The notes under the pieces were generated by a model. The model saw only the letters and a program-made list of their open reading frames with translations. It was not told where the DNA came from and ran no database searches. The translations under genes were made by a program, and so were the position numbers. From NCBI GenBank assembly GCA_029339505.1, contig JAQISU010000094.1:8698501-8762500 (forward strand): a stretch of 64,000 bases of DNA, given 5' to 3'. Below, piece after piece: positions 49,340 to 61,931 of the stretch; the stretch's first letter is position 1; every line of letters starts with the position of its first letter. Origin of the DNA: Unio delphinus (lineage: Eukaryota > Mollusca > Bivalvia > Unionida > Unionidae).

Positions 49340-49760
49340 ATGTTTGTTTGCATGGAAATTGTACAATTTGCTCATTAACGTTTCTCATTGAAGTTTTACA
49401 AATTACTGATGAACTATTATTATTTGCAGGGAAATTATACAATGTGCTCATCAACGTTTCTCATTGAATGGAAGTTGTACAGTGTGCTCATGAACACTTG
49501 TTGAATGGAAGTTGTACATTGTGCTCATGAATTTTCTCATTTGCATGTAAATTGTACAATATGCTCATGAATGTTTTCTAATTGAATGAAAGTTGTACAG
49601 TGTGCTTATGAATGTTTTCTAATTGAATGAAAGTTGTACAGTGTGCTTATGAATGTTTTCTAATTGAATGAAAGTTTTACAATGTGCTTATGAATGTGCT
49701 CATGGACTTTTCTCATTGGATAGACATTGTACAATGTGTTCATGAACTTTTATCATTGCT
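49340..49760. repeat. About 41-bp minisatellite, 9-10 units
   Basis: Unit TGTACAGTGTGCTTATGAAT plus GTTTTCTAATTGAATGAAAG; outer units diverged. Confidence 0.88.
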
Positions 49761-50214
49761 AGGAAACTTGATCCTGGTACATGGATGGAAGCTGTACTGC
49801 TCATGAAATTTTTGCCATGTATGGAAACTAGATCCTGGTACATGGATTACAGGATTTAGACTCAATGATATGTTGCAAATGTTGTTAACCTGTCACGCTT
49901 GGTTTAATTTGTCTTCTGCTTATTTTTATGTGGCATCCATGTTCCATTAACACATTTCTGCATGATGTATATCCTCAGATAAAATATTGGTCATTCAAAT
50001 ATCACTCATACACCCAGCATGTCTTGAAGGACTTGCTCACTTCAGATGTAAAATATTCTTATATCTATGACCACAAAAAAACTATAAAAAAAAAACATTT
50101 AGAAAAAAATTTGAGAATTGTAGCACTTAGAATTTTTTGAAGTTCTACTGAATATTTTAAATTAACAGTTATCTCTGAACCCATTAGAAGACAGTAATTT
50201 TATTCTTGAAAATC

Positions 50215-50340
50215 GGTTATTTGTATAATTGTTCTTAATCATAAGCTGGGTAGGGTAAATTTTCTGGTGATATGTGAATCCTTAAAAGGAAACTAGTTAC
50301 GTTGTTGAAATTTGGATAATCAGGGATGCTGCTGTTTTGG
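50215..50340 (+). repeat. Dispersed repeat E, copy 1
   Basis: TTCTTAATCATAAGCTGGGT...TTTCTGGTGATATGTGAATC resembles 55588-55695. Confidence 0.55.
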
Positions 50341-51059
50341 TTGAAATCATCTGAAGAAAGAAAACAACACTGGTAGCTTCTGTAGCAAATACGCTCCTAG
50401 ATATTTAATGAAGCGTTTTTCTGAATCTTGGGTTGTGAACCAAAATATCAAAATAAACAGCTTCATTTACAAGATGTGCATAGTAATTGTAAACCAAAGT
50501 AAGTTTCACCAAACGTACAAATATTCTGTTTTGAGGATCCCAAAATATATTCATTCGAAGAGAAGGAAATTTATGTTAGACACATACCCGTAGATGTTTT
50601 TTTGATAGTAAATTCACTATGTATACACACTGCTTGTTTTTTTTCTTCAGTCCATGCCAACAAAATTTATGAACATATATAGTTTGTGTTTTCAGTTTGC
50701 TCATTCATTTTTAATCCATTTTATATTTTTGATATCCCATCGATTTCTTTGACCCCATTTTACCTAAACTTACGATGATTGGTATATGGAAGTATCTCAG
50801 GTAGACTAAGTTATTCATTCCATAACTAGGTTACTGTTGGCTCATTTGCAGGTTTGACTGGGCTTATTATTTTCAGTTGTTTGTTGCATCCAAAATATCT
50901 TAAACTCTATTTTATTTGCACTTATACAAATGGTATTTAGGTACACCTGTGTGAAAGTTACTTTATTGTAAAAGCTAGGTCAATGTGATCTATTTTGCAT
51001 GATTGAATGACTTTGGTATTTTCTATTGTTTGTTCATTACACTCTGAATATGTTGGAAC

Positions 51060-51515
51060 CTATTTTACTTACAGTCATGCAAATTGGTATGTAGACATCT
51101 ATTTCACCTACAGTCATGCAAATTGGTATGTATACACATCTATTTCACCTACAGTCATGCAAATTGGTATGTATACACATCTGTTTTGCCTTCACTAATG
51201 CAAATTGGTATATACACATCTATTTCACCTTCACATTCAAATTGGTGTGTATACACATCTATTTCACCTACACATTCAAATTGGTGTGTATACACGTCTG
51301 TTTCACCTACACCTTCAAATTGGTATGTAGACGCATCTATTTCACCTACACTCATGCAAGATGGTATGTATACACATCTGTTTCACGTACACATTCAAAT
51401 TGGTATGTATACACATCTATTTCACCTACACATTCAAATTGGTATGTAGATGCATCTGTTTCACCTAAACTCATGTATAACGGTATATCGACATGTGTTT
51501 CACCTACACTTATGC
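51060..51515. repeat. 36-41-bp minisatellite, about 12 units
   Basis: Unit CAAATTGGTATGTATACACA plus TCTATTTCACCTACA; early units contain GTCATG and later ones ATT. A GT/AT microsatellite follows at 51521-51573. Confidence 0.92.
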
Positions 51516-51531
51516 AAAATTTGTGTGTGTC

Positions 51532-51572
<41 letters not shown>

Positions 51573-53949
51573 CTTAAGGAAGTCAAGTCAGGCATACCAA
51601 AACTAGGTTGTTTTGACCAGTTTGAGTGACTTGCATGTTTGGCCCATAGTTTGTTACATGCACAATATCTTGGACTTTATGTCACTTATCAACATTGGTG
51701 TGTAGCTAAATATTGGACTAAAAGTAACATATCTGCACCAAAGCTAGGTCACTGTGGCTTAATTTGCTTGCGTCAGTGACCTTTTTATTTTCAATACTTG
51801 TTTATAATAACCACAGTATCTTAGACTATATATCACTAGCACTCATGAAATTTGATATCTAGATAAATCATATATTAGAAAGGGGATTCATTTTTAAAAT
51901 TACATGCTGTTTTTTTTTTTAGAAACATATAATGCACTTTGCTCAGGTTTAAAAGTTAACAATTTGTTTTGCAATCTCCTTATGCCATTAGAAAGAATAT
52001 GCAACTGCAATTATTAGGAAAGTGACAATAGGAAAGAGCAGAAGACAGAATCAGTAATATATTATAAGATTCCTAATAACGTCACAAGCAAGAAATCTTC
52101 TGTATAATTTGAGTAGTTATTTTAAAGTTTACTTGCCTAACAGGGATTTTTAGCTCACCTGACCATAAGGCCAAAAAAGTTTATGGTTTGACCCTGAGTT
52201 TTGGCATTCATGTCATTTATCCATCAGCAATGCTCTGTCCAGCTTCTCAATAATAACTAGGTCAATCTGATCAAACATGGTGAGAATGTTTCTTAAGATG
52301 TTGTCTGCTAATATTATGTTATGGGTAACTCCCATGACAGTTGTGTGGCTTCCACAGCATTCAGAATTAAAAACCATTTTTTTAATTCTACTTTGGAAAC
52401 AACTGTGCAAATGTTTGATCAAAATTGATAGGAATGTTTCTTAGTTAAATCAAGTATACCGGTATGTCCAGGATGGTTCCCCTAGCAATGGTATGGCTTC
52501 CTTTGCATCCAGTTGGAAAACATACTTTTTAGTTATTTTTAAAGGATGGCTGAGTCAAAATCTTTCAAAATATTAACAGCATAACTTCCAAAACTATTTG
52601 GAAAACCTGTATTCATGTTCTCCAAAACAGCTGAGCCAGTTTTGATAAAAGTTGCTAGAACTGTTTCACAGTCATAATTGTTTTTTGTGGCACCCAGAGA
52701 AACAGCATAACTTCTTTTGCAAACAGGTGGAAAACCTCTTTTTAATCTCTTACCAAATGGTTAATCCAATTTTTATTGAAATTGGTAGGGTGTTTCTTAG
52801 GATAAGGGTTATGAAAATTGTGTCTGTCATAGAATTTTTATCAGTGTCATGGCTTCCAAAGCAAACCTAAACTTAACGTCTTCTCCAGAATGGCTGAACC
52901 ATTTCTATGGCATCTTCACAGTAAACTTTTTAGGACATGCTTTATCAAGTTTTGAACACATTTTACTTTAATGCAAAATGTGCCAGTTATCTAGTTGGAT
53001 ATTAGTGTCTTTCAGCTCATGACCTCTGCCTTATTAATACGCTTACATCTTTAATTAATGACCAATATCAGGACAGAGGAATTGTCATATTCTGAATATA
53101 TTAAAATAAAAGTTTGGAGAAATTCAGCCATTTAGGAGTCAGGTTCATCAGGCAGTCACACTGCAGAGTTCTACTCGTGTTCCTCCCATAATGAAGCTAA
53201 AGAAATGGAAAAAAGATTTCTTTCTCCAATTTTAAAAATCTTACATTGTATATTAACATGCAAAAGGTAAAGAATCAGATATTTCAGGCAAAATGAATTT
53301 TACAAAAAATTAAGCATGCATTAGATAGTCTATTAGGTTCTTCAGATTTGAGAGTAAATTCAGGTTTGTTAGTAAGTTTGAATGTATGTATCTTATTTAT
53401 TACTTCTCTAAAACTGGATGTCATTTATTATTATTATAAACACTTACTTTTTATGTCTATTTTGTTACATCAAGATATTTTTCATTGTTAATATTTAACT
53501 GGTGCTTGGTAAAGATTTTGATTTCCTTATTGATTAACAAGTGTCTTGAATCAAATATTTATGCAAAAGGAAAAATAGTTTGGTAGTTATGGTAATTTGC
53601 AGTAAGACTTGTGATCAAAATACATTTTTTCTGTCTTCTATCTGTTTAAGTAGTTTTGTATCTGTTTGTATGTGCTTCCACTTTATATGGGATTATTACC
53701 AAATTTCTTATTTTCTCATGCTATATACAGTTTTTGTATGTTGTAAGTATCTCAATATTTAATAGTAATTACAAAAATTAGTGTACACTTTTATATGTGA
53801 CTTGACAATTAAAAACCATGGCAAGTAAAAGAAATAACTACATGTATATGCTAATGATGTCTTTTATTTGTGTTTTTGTAATTATTGTTAATTTTGTAAA
53901 AACCCTGGGTTATAGAAGAGATTCTGAATTTGTGTGATGCCCTAAACCC

Positions 53950-54350
53950 CACTAGACACACAACAGGGGCAATGGAGTACTGAGAAATAAACAAGAGAAT
54001 TAGATGAACGTAAAGAAAGCAAAAGAAGATTGGATTGGACAAAAGTGCACAGAAATAGAGTGCAGTCTGATCAAGAATAACAGCAAAAAGGCATTCTAAA
54101 TTGTGAAAGACCTCACCAGACATTAGCAACCAAGAGTCTGTACCATTCAAGATGAAAATGGAAAATGCCTCAAAAAAGCGAGTGACATTGCAGAAAGATG
54201 GACTGAGTATTGTAAAGAACTCTACAACCATCGAGTACAACAGGAGACCCAGAGGTTCTTGAAGTTCACAACTCCACAAATGATGATGATTTCCCATTCT
54301 CCAAAAAAAGGTGGAGTCAGCAATAAGAACACTGAAAAATGTAGAGGGGG
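53950..54350 (+). pseudogene. Non-LTR retrotransposon fragment (linker before reverse transcriptase)
   Basis: A decayed frame reads VKKAKEDWIGQKCTEIECSL, TIQDENGKCLKKASDIAERW, TEYCKELYNH, NDDDFPF and, after a frameshift, VESAIRTLKN. This is the familiar segment between endonuclease and RT in common animal LINEs. At least two stops and a frameshift. Confidence 0.7.
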
Positions 54351-55587
54351 GGGGGAGAGGGGCTGAAATCACAAGCAAAAGAAATAATCGCTGAAGAACA
54401 TGGCTGATAACAAGGGTGGCGATGGGGAGGGATGGGCAGTATATATGTAGTATTGAATCCACCTTATATACAAGCTTGGTTTAAATATGACCTTACTGAA
54501 GTAAATAAACTCAAATTTGTTCATAGAAGAATGTAGACATAAAGAATTTAGACATAAACAGGTCTCTCCAACTGACAGAACTTTATCCAACCAATGCATA
54601 TTTATGCGGTAAATATGTGATGCAAGTCCGACTTCTGTACAGTCTAATGTTCCAAATCAAATACTGCAAATATCCGGGCACAAATACATTACAGTAAATT
54701 TGTGTATTTCTGCATCCAGTAATCTTCTTTTCAAAAAAATATTGCAACAATTTAATGTTTTGTTGTTATTTGCAATTTCAACGTAAACACTGTTAACCTT
54801 GCTGTGTTGGCCAATTCAAACCGGTACTGTGCACCTTATCAAATAATGTGACGTTACATGCATTAGACATTTTGTGTTGTCTTTTGTTAAATGATGAATA
54901 TCAAGAGTGTCAGTTTGCAGCAATTTTGTATTTATTTTATAAAAAGGTTGAGTAGGGGACTTTCTGATTAGTGCTTCTGATTTCTGAGCCTAATCTGAAG
55001 CAGAATGTAATTACCGTATTGACAAACATAAATTATCATGCAGAAAAAAATTACAGCCTAGAGTCACCTCGACCTCTGCTCCTGAAGGGCACCTAGAACA
55101 ATAGGGATCTTCATATGCACAACATTCGTATGAACTTTAGTGCAAATTTATTGATGCAAGTTTGTGATTCTGGCAAAAAATGTCTTCCTTCCCTGTGTTC
55201 CTTTTAACTGTTGTGCACTGAAATGATATTCTTGAGACACTTTAAAAAACAGACTTCTTAAAAATAATTTTTTATAATTCATTAATATAGTCATATGTGC
55301 TGTCTTGAAGAATAGTGATGACCTTTGACCTTATGTATAAGTTCATGAAAAGAAAATCACTGTCCATACATTAAGTTTTATTCTAATATATTTTACTATT
55401 TAAGTATTCACATGCCATTAAAGTTCAAAAGTAAAAAATGATTGGTTAATTAGTGCTTATTCAAGGCAATCCTCAAGAAAATGCACAAACTAGGTTAGAT
55501 CAAAATCGATTAAAACTTGTCTGTGTGATCATGCGCACAAACCATGACAAACACAATAAAAAAAAAAATCGTTTTTTTTTTTTTTTT

Positions 55588-55695
55588 TTATAATTGATCT
55601 TAATCAGCTGGGTTGGGGTACATTTTCTGGTGATAAGTGAATCTTTAAATTTTTGGTTTTGTTTTTGTTGTTGGAATTTAGATAATCGTTGAGAT
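55588..55695 (+). repeat. Dispersed repeat E, copy 2
   Basis: GATCTTAATCAGCTGGGTTG...TTTCTGGTGATAAGTGAATC, the counterpart of 50215-50340, preceded by an A/T homopolymer pair. Confidence 0.55.
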
Positions 55696-56167
55696 TAAAT
55701 TTTGTGTCAAACACATTAGTATATGCTATGTATCTAATTTCCATCATTTGTGTTTAGGATCAACTTAATGTTCAGACTGAGTACCAGTAACAAAAGCTTT
55801 TAAAATAATTTCTGCCATTTAAACCATATTGTGAATCAAATCTGTAGAAAAATCCGGGATCAACTTCAGATTTCCATAAACTTTATTCTAATAAAGTTTC
55901 AAAGTCATTACAACAATCTATTGAAAAATTCCTTAGCAAGGTCTTTATTTTCGTTTCGGAATACAACATATTCGTAAGAAGAGTCTAAATGCAAAACCAC
56001 CTAATTACAAACCATTCATTCTGGAGGAATAGTAAGAGCAAGATCATAAAAAAACAAATGTACCAAGTCTAACATGTTATATGTGAATGGCTGTGTAGTA
56101 TGCGATCTCTTTAGCCGAATGTTTCTTAATTTTATTGATGTTTTTGTAAGCAGTGAATGATACAAAG

Positions 56168-56749
56168 ATGGCTTTTTCTCTTCCATACAAGGGTAAGCCT
56201 AAACTTGGTGCTGTCAGTTATAAAATGCACATTTTCTTCGATCTGCTTTTCAAAATTGAAATGTATTTCTCATTGTATCAACAAATATATCCTTACCATG
56301 AAAAAGTTGCACTTAATTTTCACATACTGACACTTGAAACTCTCTCTCTCTCTGAATCAGCCAGAAGTTTTGATGTGATAGGATTACAGCCATTGACATT
56401 TATATTGTACATGGCTAACCAGATCATCTCCCATATACCATTCACACACCAATGCAGTGTTGTACATGTATGTGTTCCTGAGAATGTAAAATATTCCCTT
56501 GTTTATGATGCATTCAATCCAGTTATCATTAATCTGATAATTGCAATTACTCTTGTTCTTGTTTTCTTCATCTACAAAAAGTTTGTGCTATTCTTTAATT
56601 TACTTATCTCTCTTTTGCGTATTTTCCTTTCTCAATTCCATTTTACAAGTACATCTACCTTGGACCTTAGATATCTTCTAGTTTGCATTACACTTAGAAT
56701 AATGATGTTGTCCTATAACACTTACATTTCATTGTTTAATGATTTCTGA
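56168..56749 (+). CDS. Unidentified 193-codon hydrophobic ORF
   Basis: Starts MAFSLPYKGKPKLGAVSYK and ends LSYNTYISLFNDF. Long for AT-rich non-coding DNA. One strongly hydrophobic stretch (IINLIIAITLVLVFFIYKK) could be a membrane segment, with charged residues after it. No domain recognised, no clear promoter, and AT-rich codons may simply make a hydrophobic frame. It may be spurious or a transposon-derived frame. Confidence 0.2.
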   Translation: MAFSLPYKGKPKLGAVSYKMHIFFDLLFKIEMYFSLYQQIYPYHEKVALNFHILTLETLSLSESARSFDVIGLQPLTFILYMANQIISHIPFTHQCSVVHVCVPENVKYSLVYDAFNPVIINLIIAITLVLVFFIYKKFVLFFNLLISLLRIFLSQFHFTSTSTLDLRYLLVCITLRIMMLSYNTYISLFNDF

Positions 56750-57028
56750 TATGTAATAAACTTGCCATTGAATGTGAACACTTCTTACATCTTTTGTCTT
56801 TTGTTTTTCAATTGCTTTAATTCTTTTCTCTCCTTTCCTATTATCACAATGCTCCATAAATTTACAAGCTATGATTTAGAGGCAGCACTTAAGATATATA
56901 CAAGTAGCTGGATGGACACAGGTTCTCTGACAATATCAAACTATAAAATAGTGCCAATAGTTAAAGGCACTACCTGAGAACATATATCTATCCCAATCTC
57001 TATGAAAGAGATACGCATCCCCAAACAA

Positions 57029-57280
57029 GTTTCATGATACATCAATAAAAAGAATGCCTGATCACAAAAAGCAATTAGCCTAATTAAGTGGGAAATATAA
57101 ATTGCAATGACCTACATTTGCAGCAATTCGGACATAAATGCACCTTCAAAACCAGTTTCATGATACATCAATAAAAAGAAGGCCTGATCACAAAAAGCAA
57201 TTAGCCTAATTAAGTGGGAAATATAAATTGCAATGACCTTCATTTGCAGCAATTCTACATAAATGCACCTTCTCAAAAAG
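57029..57280 (+). repeat. Tandem duplication of 126 bp
   Basis: GTTTCATGATACATCAATAA...GCAATTAGCCTAATTAAGTG occurs at 57029 and 57155, nearly identical, with a third partial start at 57280. Confidence 0.9.
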
Positions 57281-57380
57281 TTTCATCGCACTTTCATGAA
57301 TGGTACCTGAGACATTTTAAATGAAATAAACCAAATTCTGTACAGAATGTACAATATTAATATATATTTATATAAATATA

Positions 57381-57500
<120 letters not shown>

Positions 57501-57949
57501 GTCACAGTGACCCATTAAAGTAAAAAGATGATGCGTCTTACCAGATTTCATCACTTTAACATGAACTGTATTAGAGAGAAAACGTTAAAAACTAACAAGC
57601 AATTTTTCTCCCCAACATGCATGATGCCATAAAGCACTGTTTCACCTTTGTGCTAAATTGTGAACGTTATTTGAAACATGAAGAAAATATGTATGTGTCA
57701 TGGTCTTTAGTTTTTTGGTCTTAGTGTACACGGCGTTACCCTCAGTATTATTATTTTATGTTGTTGTTCTTGTTGTTATTATTACAGTTATTTTTCTAAA
57801 AAGCATATAAAACTTGAACTTCCAAATCTCCAGTCCATATTTCTACGGATTACCACAAATGGCAAAATTAGTTATTATTTCACATGGCCATGTATAGTAT
57901 AATGTTTACCATTACTGATTACAATCACACAATATTATGACAGACGGGA

Positions 57950-58035
57950 CCCTGAGTGGCCAATTGGTCAAAAGTGATGTCCGTTACGGATCACTGCCAT
58001 CTCACCTCTGTCTGTGTGGGTTCGAGATTGCTGGA
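57950..58035 (+). mobile_element. tRNA-derived SINE family B, copy 3 (truncated)
   Basis: Head only: CTGAGTGGCCAATTGGTC..., CACTGCCATCTCACCTCTGT, GGGTTCGAG; the body is missing. Confidence 0.65.
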
Positions 58036-58119
58036 GATTGCTTTTTTGGGGAGTGATATAATCAGTGACTGGGTCCACTGTGCTGGCCATTCACCTGTCT
58101 GTCAGATCATGTTGTAGAT

Positions 58120-58260
58120 TTGTGTTAATAGTTATATCACTGATCCCCCGCCTCCCAATTCTTGATAAGTTCAACTGCGATGTTGTCTACTCCAGCTGCC
58201 TTCCCATTCTTCAGCACCTTGGAAAGTTCATGTTTTTGCTCTATTGATGCCAGATCGATA
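58120..58260 (-). pseudogene. Non-LTR reverse transcriptase fragment
   Basis: On the - strand KVLKNGKAAGVDNIAVELIK is the start of a LINE reverse transcriptase (L-K-N-G-K-A-x-G-x-D-x-I). It continues the type of protein that breaks off at 54350, but in the opposite orientation. Confidence 0.7.
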
Positions 58261-58301
58261 ACAGTTTTGAACCATGCAAAAGACATGGGACACACCAACA
58301 T

Positions 58302-58302
58302 G

Positions 58303-58342
<40 letters not shown>

Positions 58343-58660
58343 TTTAGATTTTTAACGTAGCTTCAATATTTTTTCAGTTATATATCTGCGATATCTGCAG
58401 TGTGGCAGTTTTCATATCTATGTCTAGCACTAGGACATCATGCCGCAAACATGTAGCATGATGTCCCACGCAGTCGAATTATCCTGATACCAGGCCAACC
58501 AGATCTAACACTAACCTCTTAATGCTGAGCGCCAAGCGAGGCAGCTGTTAGTTCCAGTTTTGTAAGTATTTGGTATGACTCAGCCCGGGATCAAACACAC
58601 GACTTCCAGCATCCGAGGCGGACGCTCTAACTAGTAGGCCACCGGAGCGTCTCAACGGCA
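58302..58660 (-). mobile_element. tRNA-derived SINE family A, copy 4 (reverse)
   Basis: GT microsatellite tail (58302-58341), body with AATGCTGAGCGCCAAGCGAG, tRNA-like head CGGACGCTCTAACTAGTAGG and GCCACCGGAGCG. Confidence 0.88.
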
Positions 58661-60358
58661 TTGTACAGCTATTTTTCTAGACATTTATAATAAAAAGCAA
58701 TATGTAACATTTTGAACAAATTTTGAATCCTCTTATGTCAACGAATTATACATCAAAATATCCTGTTCACCAATTTTTGTTATGACAAACGGATAAAATC
58801 TGAACAAAAATGTATTAGAAATGTAATACAGTGAAAATCTAGACACCGTATATAGTGATACGCTATAAAAAAAAATGGTCACAAAATATGTTTTGAAATC
58901 CATATCATCATCAGCAGCAGCAACAACAGCATCAGCAGCTACACATATTTACAAATTAATGCTATCTAATATTCAAAAATGCACATTATAAGACGCAACC
59001 ACAACGACATGATGCTCACACGTCTAAGTGTTAGGAAGAGATGATTAGCTAAAATTTCTCAATGAAGTACAAGTTATGTACTCTAAGCCACTGCAATTAA
59101 ATTAAGGGCTAACAATGGAACATTACAGAATGGAGAGAAGAAAACAAAATCACATAATCTGTTGTAAGAATATGGCCGACTCCTCTAATAAGTTGACCAT
59201 TCAAATCAAATGACTCCGACTCCACTTCTACCCCACCCCCGCCAAAATAATAATTACCTTGCGATATATCGCCATATCTAAACCGAATAAGTCTAATTTT
59301 TACATGCACAATCGATATCTGTCGTACATTTACTTATTATGCGGCGTACATCCACTTAGAAACGACCTCGGCAAATAAGGTACCGTCCACTTTATCACAT
59401 GTACGAATGAAAGAAGTTTTTAAAGGCGAAATTTGATGTTTACGTTTTTTTCTTTTTCTTATTCGAAAGGAAAATGTTAAAAGTTGCTTTAAATCGAATC
59501 AATAGAAAGTGAAGGATATCTTTACATCTTGATATATGTTCTTAGGGTTTATGTTTTAAATTGAATACAACAAACATAGAAGCTATCAAAAAATTGTCAT
59601 CGAATTTGAGCTGTTTCTTTGCAAAATTTGGGCTGGAGTGAATACAGTGAAGGGATTGAATACGATGAAAGGTATTTAAATAAATGTAGCAACATAACAT
59701 TTTCCAGTGCTTGTAGAATTTATACCAGTATATGATTACTTTTTTTCAAGGTCCAGCAGAAGCAGAGCGATTTACAAAATGACCTGCCGTTGTTCGATTC
59801 GCCAATTTTAAATCAGCTAAAAGGGTTCACTTTCTTCACATTGTTTACAAATGTAAAAAGACTTTCTCATTTATGTCAATCCGTTAATAATTGGTAGATT
59901 TCCACCCACTTAATCAAATATATCCGTTATTAACTCAGTACACAAAAGGATATCTACGTCTCGTCATTTTTTTTTAGGTAGATATAAAGAAATATGTCAT
60001 TTCGCTCTTGAAGTGGAAACATTTTACGGTACAATATGTTCCACTTCATGGGTTAAACATTTCGAAACATCTGTGAAAAACCAAGATTTTATTATCATGT
60101 GTTTTTAAAGGCGAAAACGTTCAATTTGCATCGATTCGTTTCTCCATTCTGTGTGACTAACGGTCACCTTAGTACATACATAAATAGAAGATCCAAATTT
60201 TTTTTATATAATTTTGGGACTGCAACTTTTTACGAATTTAGATTGTTTATATAATACTTCACATTGCGAATTTTGTCAATTAATGATTATTTTCGTGCGA
60301 AAATGAAGATATTTTTAAAAAGAAATGTAACGTCTCTTACGCGGATGTATACAGTGAA

Positions 60359-60439
60359 GATGGCTGAGGTTAAGGTACGACAGCAACATGACAGAATTTC
60401 AAACAGAATTAAACTACATATTTTACTGATTGTTAGGTA
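60359..60439 (+). CDS. Possible small ORF or start exon MAEVKVRQQHDR...
   Basis: ATG in strong context (GAAGATGG) opens 26 codons. A potential donor AAG|GTACGA follows MAEVK. It sits in relatively repeat-free sequence about 1 kb before the TATA box at 61333, so it could be an alternative upstream first exon. No homology recognised. Confidence 0.2.
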
Positions 60440-60866
60440 GCCAGTTTTCTATTGTCAATTACTTTCGGTTTCTAATCGACACTAATGAATGCCCTTTCTT
60501 CTTCTTTCTCCATCGTTTTCATGCATGATTATGATTCTGATGAAAGCTGAAATTGCTACTTAAACAGTTTTAATACTATTAGTAATCAAAGGGTTTATAC
60601 AAATATGTACCGTTTTTCGAAGAGTGAAACATATAATGTCTGTGTTTGTGTTGATATATAGACACATACATGCATGTATAAATATGCAGTATGGGTGGAC
60701 AAAATATCGGATAAAACAGGTCTTGTATACTAACTGCGAGTTTTTGCATAGGAGTTCATTGTTATGTATTCATGATGGCGCCTTTTCATAAAGTATGCAA
60801 AAGAGTCAACAACAACAATTTCGACACATTTTAAGATATTTCCATCCTGATGGGGAGAGAGGGGAG

Positions 60867-60974
<108 letters not shown>

Positions 60975-61332
60975 AATATGGAAATGCAGGTCGGAATAAC
61001 ATACACAAGGGCAGGTATACTTCATGCATGGAAAAATAATGTATTTTAGAAAGTAGTATTGCCAGTGTGGCACTATAGTTTGTTTCTCAGATATATTTCA
61101 GTATCTTTTAATGAAATATATAATTAGAGCAAATATTCTCGTCATAATTATTCTAACAAAATAAATGCATAGAGTGTTATACAAATCAGGTACATTAACA
61201 CATGATCTGCACCTTGCCATAGTTCTATTTTCAGTTTAAGCTTATGCGTTTATGGCTGCCATCATATGATCATGACGGGACTTCGACTATACTTTGCTGT
61301 GGGATTCATATGTACAAATCAAGCTGGTACAA

Positions 61333-61340
61333 TATAAAAG
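61333..61340 (+). promoter_or_regulatory. TATA box (TATAAAAG)
   Basis: TATAAAAG about 95 bp before the ATG at 61429. A start about 30 bp downstream would give a 5' UTR of about 65 bp. The flanking sequence is unusually free of repeats for this window. Confidence 0.5.
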
Positions 61341-61428
61341 CGACGCCCTGCTTCATGAAATGCAGTATAATCATTTGTCTTCTTAATTAAGTCTAAAATC
61401 TGAAGAAAATATAAGGGTCAACGAGGAT

Positions 61429-61467
61429 ATGGGAAATACATGTTGCGGGTGTCTTAGTGGCGAGAAA
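61429..61467 (+). CDS. Candidate first coding exon of the next gene: MGNTCCGCLSGEK, myristoylation and palmitoylation signal
   Basis: ATG in good context (G at -3, G at +4), 13 codons, then a perfect donor AAA|GTAAGT in phase 0. Met-Gly-Asn-Thr plus Cys-Cys-x-Cys is a textbook N-myristoyltransferase signal with adjacent cysteines for palmitoylation, so the product should be tethered to membranes. The TATA box lies 96 bp upstream. The intron opens with a TA microsatellite, and no further exon is recognisable before the window ends, so the family is unknown. Confidence 0.5.
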
Positions 61468-61485
61468 GTAAGTATAACGTCAACA

Positions 61486-61487
<2 letters not shown>

Positions 61488-61569
<82 letters not shown>
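61488..61569. repeat. TA microsatellite after the candidate first exon
   Basis: About 40 TA units with one CA interruption, starting 20 bp after the donor at 61468. Confidence 0.98.
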
Positions 61570-61868
61570 AATAATACAAACAAATTTATTACTTATTTGT
61601 TGATATTAGACACAGTTTTTACAATTTTAGAAGCAGAAAGATACCATTGCTTACCTATAAAAATATAATGTAGACTTCGTCTTTTCAAACAAACTTTAAT
61701 GTCGGTTAAATGCTGAATTCTCTTGTAAATAAAAGAATAATACTCTATTTGTTTCTTATAAGTCTAATCCTGCTGCAAACTGCGAACCAAGATCCGCCGT
61801 CACATAATGTGCTGGCACGTCCGGGTCTATGGGTTTGTTAAAGGTAATCAGTAAAACACAAAACATTG

Positions 61869-61931
61869 ACCCTGATATCTCGGCAATTGACCCTGATATC
61901 TCGGCAATTGACCCTGATATCTCGGCATATT
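61869..61931. repeat. 21-bp triplication (ACCCTGATATCTCGGCAATT)
   Basis: Three near-perfect units; open in several frames as an artefact. Confidence 0.92.

Noticed and set aside
51084..51577. 153-codon repetitive ORF (HANWYVYTSISPT type)
   Set aside because: Translation of the 36-41-bp minisatellite and the GT/AT run; the frame changes between units.
53851..54462. 203-codon ORF on the minus strand
   Set aside because: Antisense to a LINE fragment whose coding strand is +; no start context or domain seen.
59751..59897. Acceptor-like site followed by VQQKQSDLQNDLPLFDSP...
   Set aside because: A 45-codon open frame after a pyrimidine tract, but no family, no matching upstream donor and no transcript clue; too weak to call an exon.
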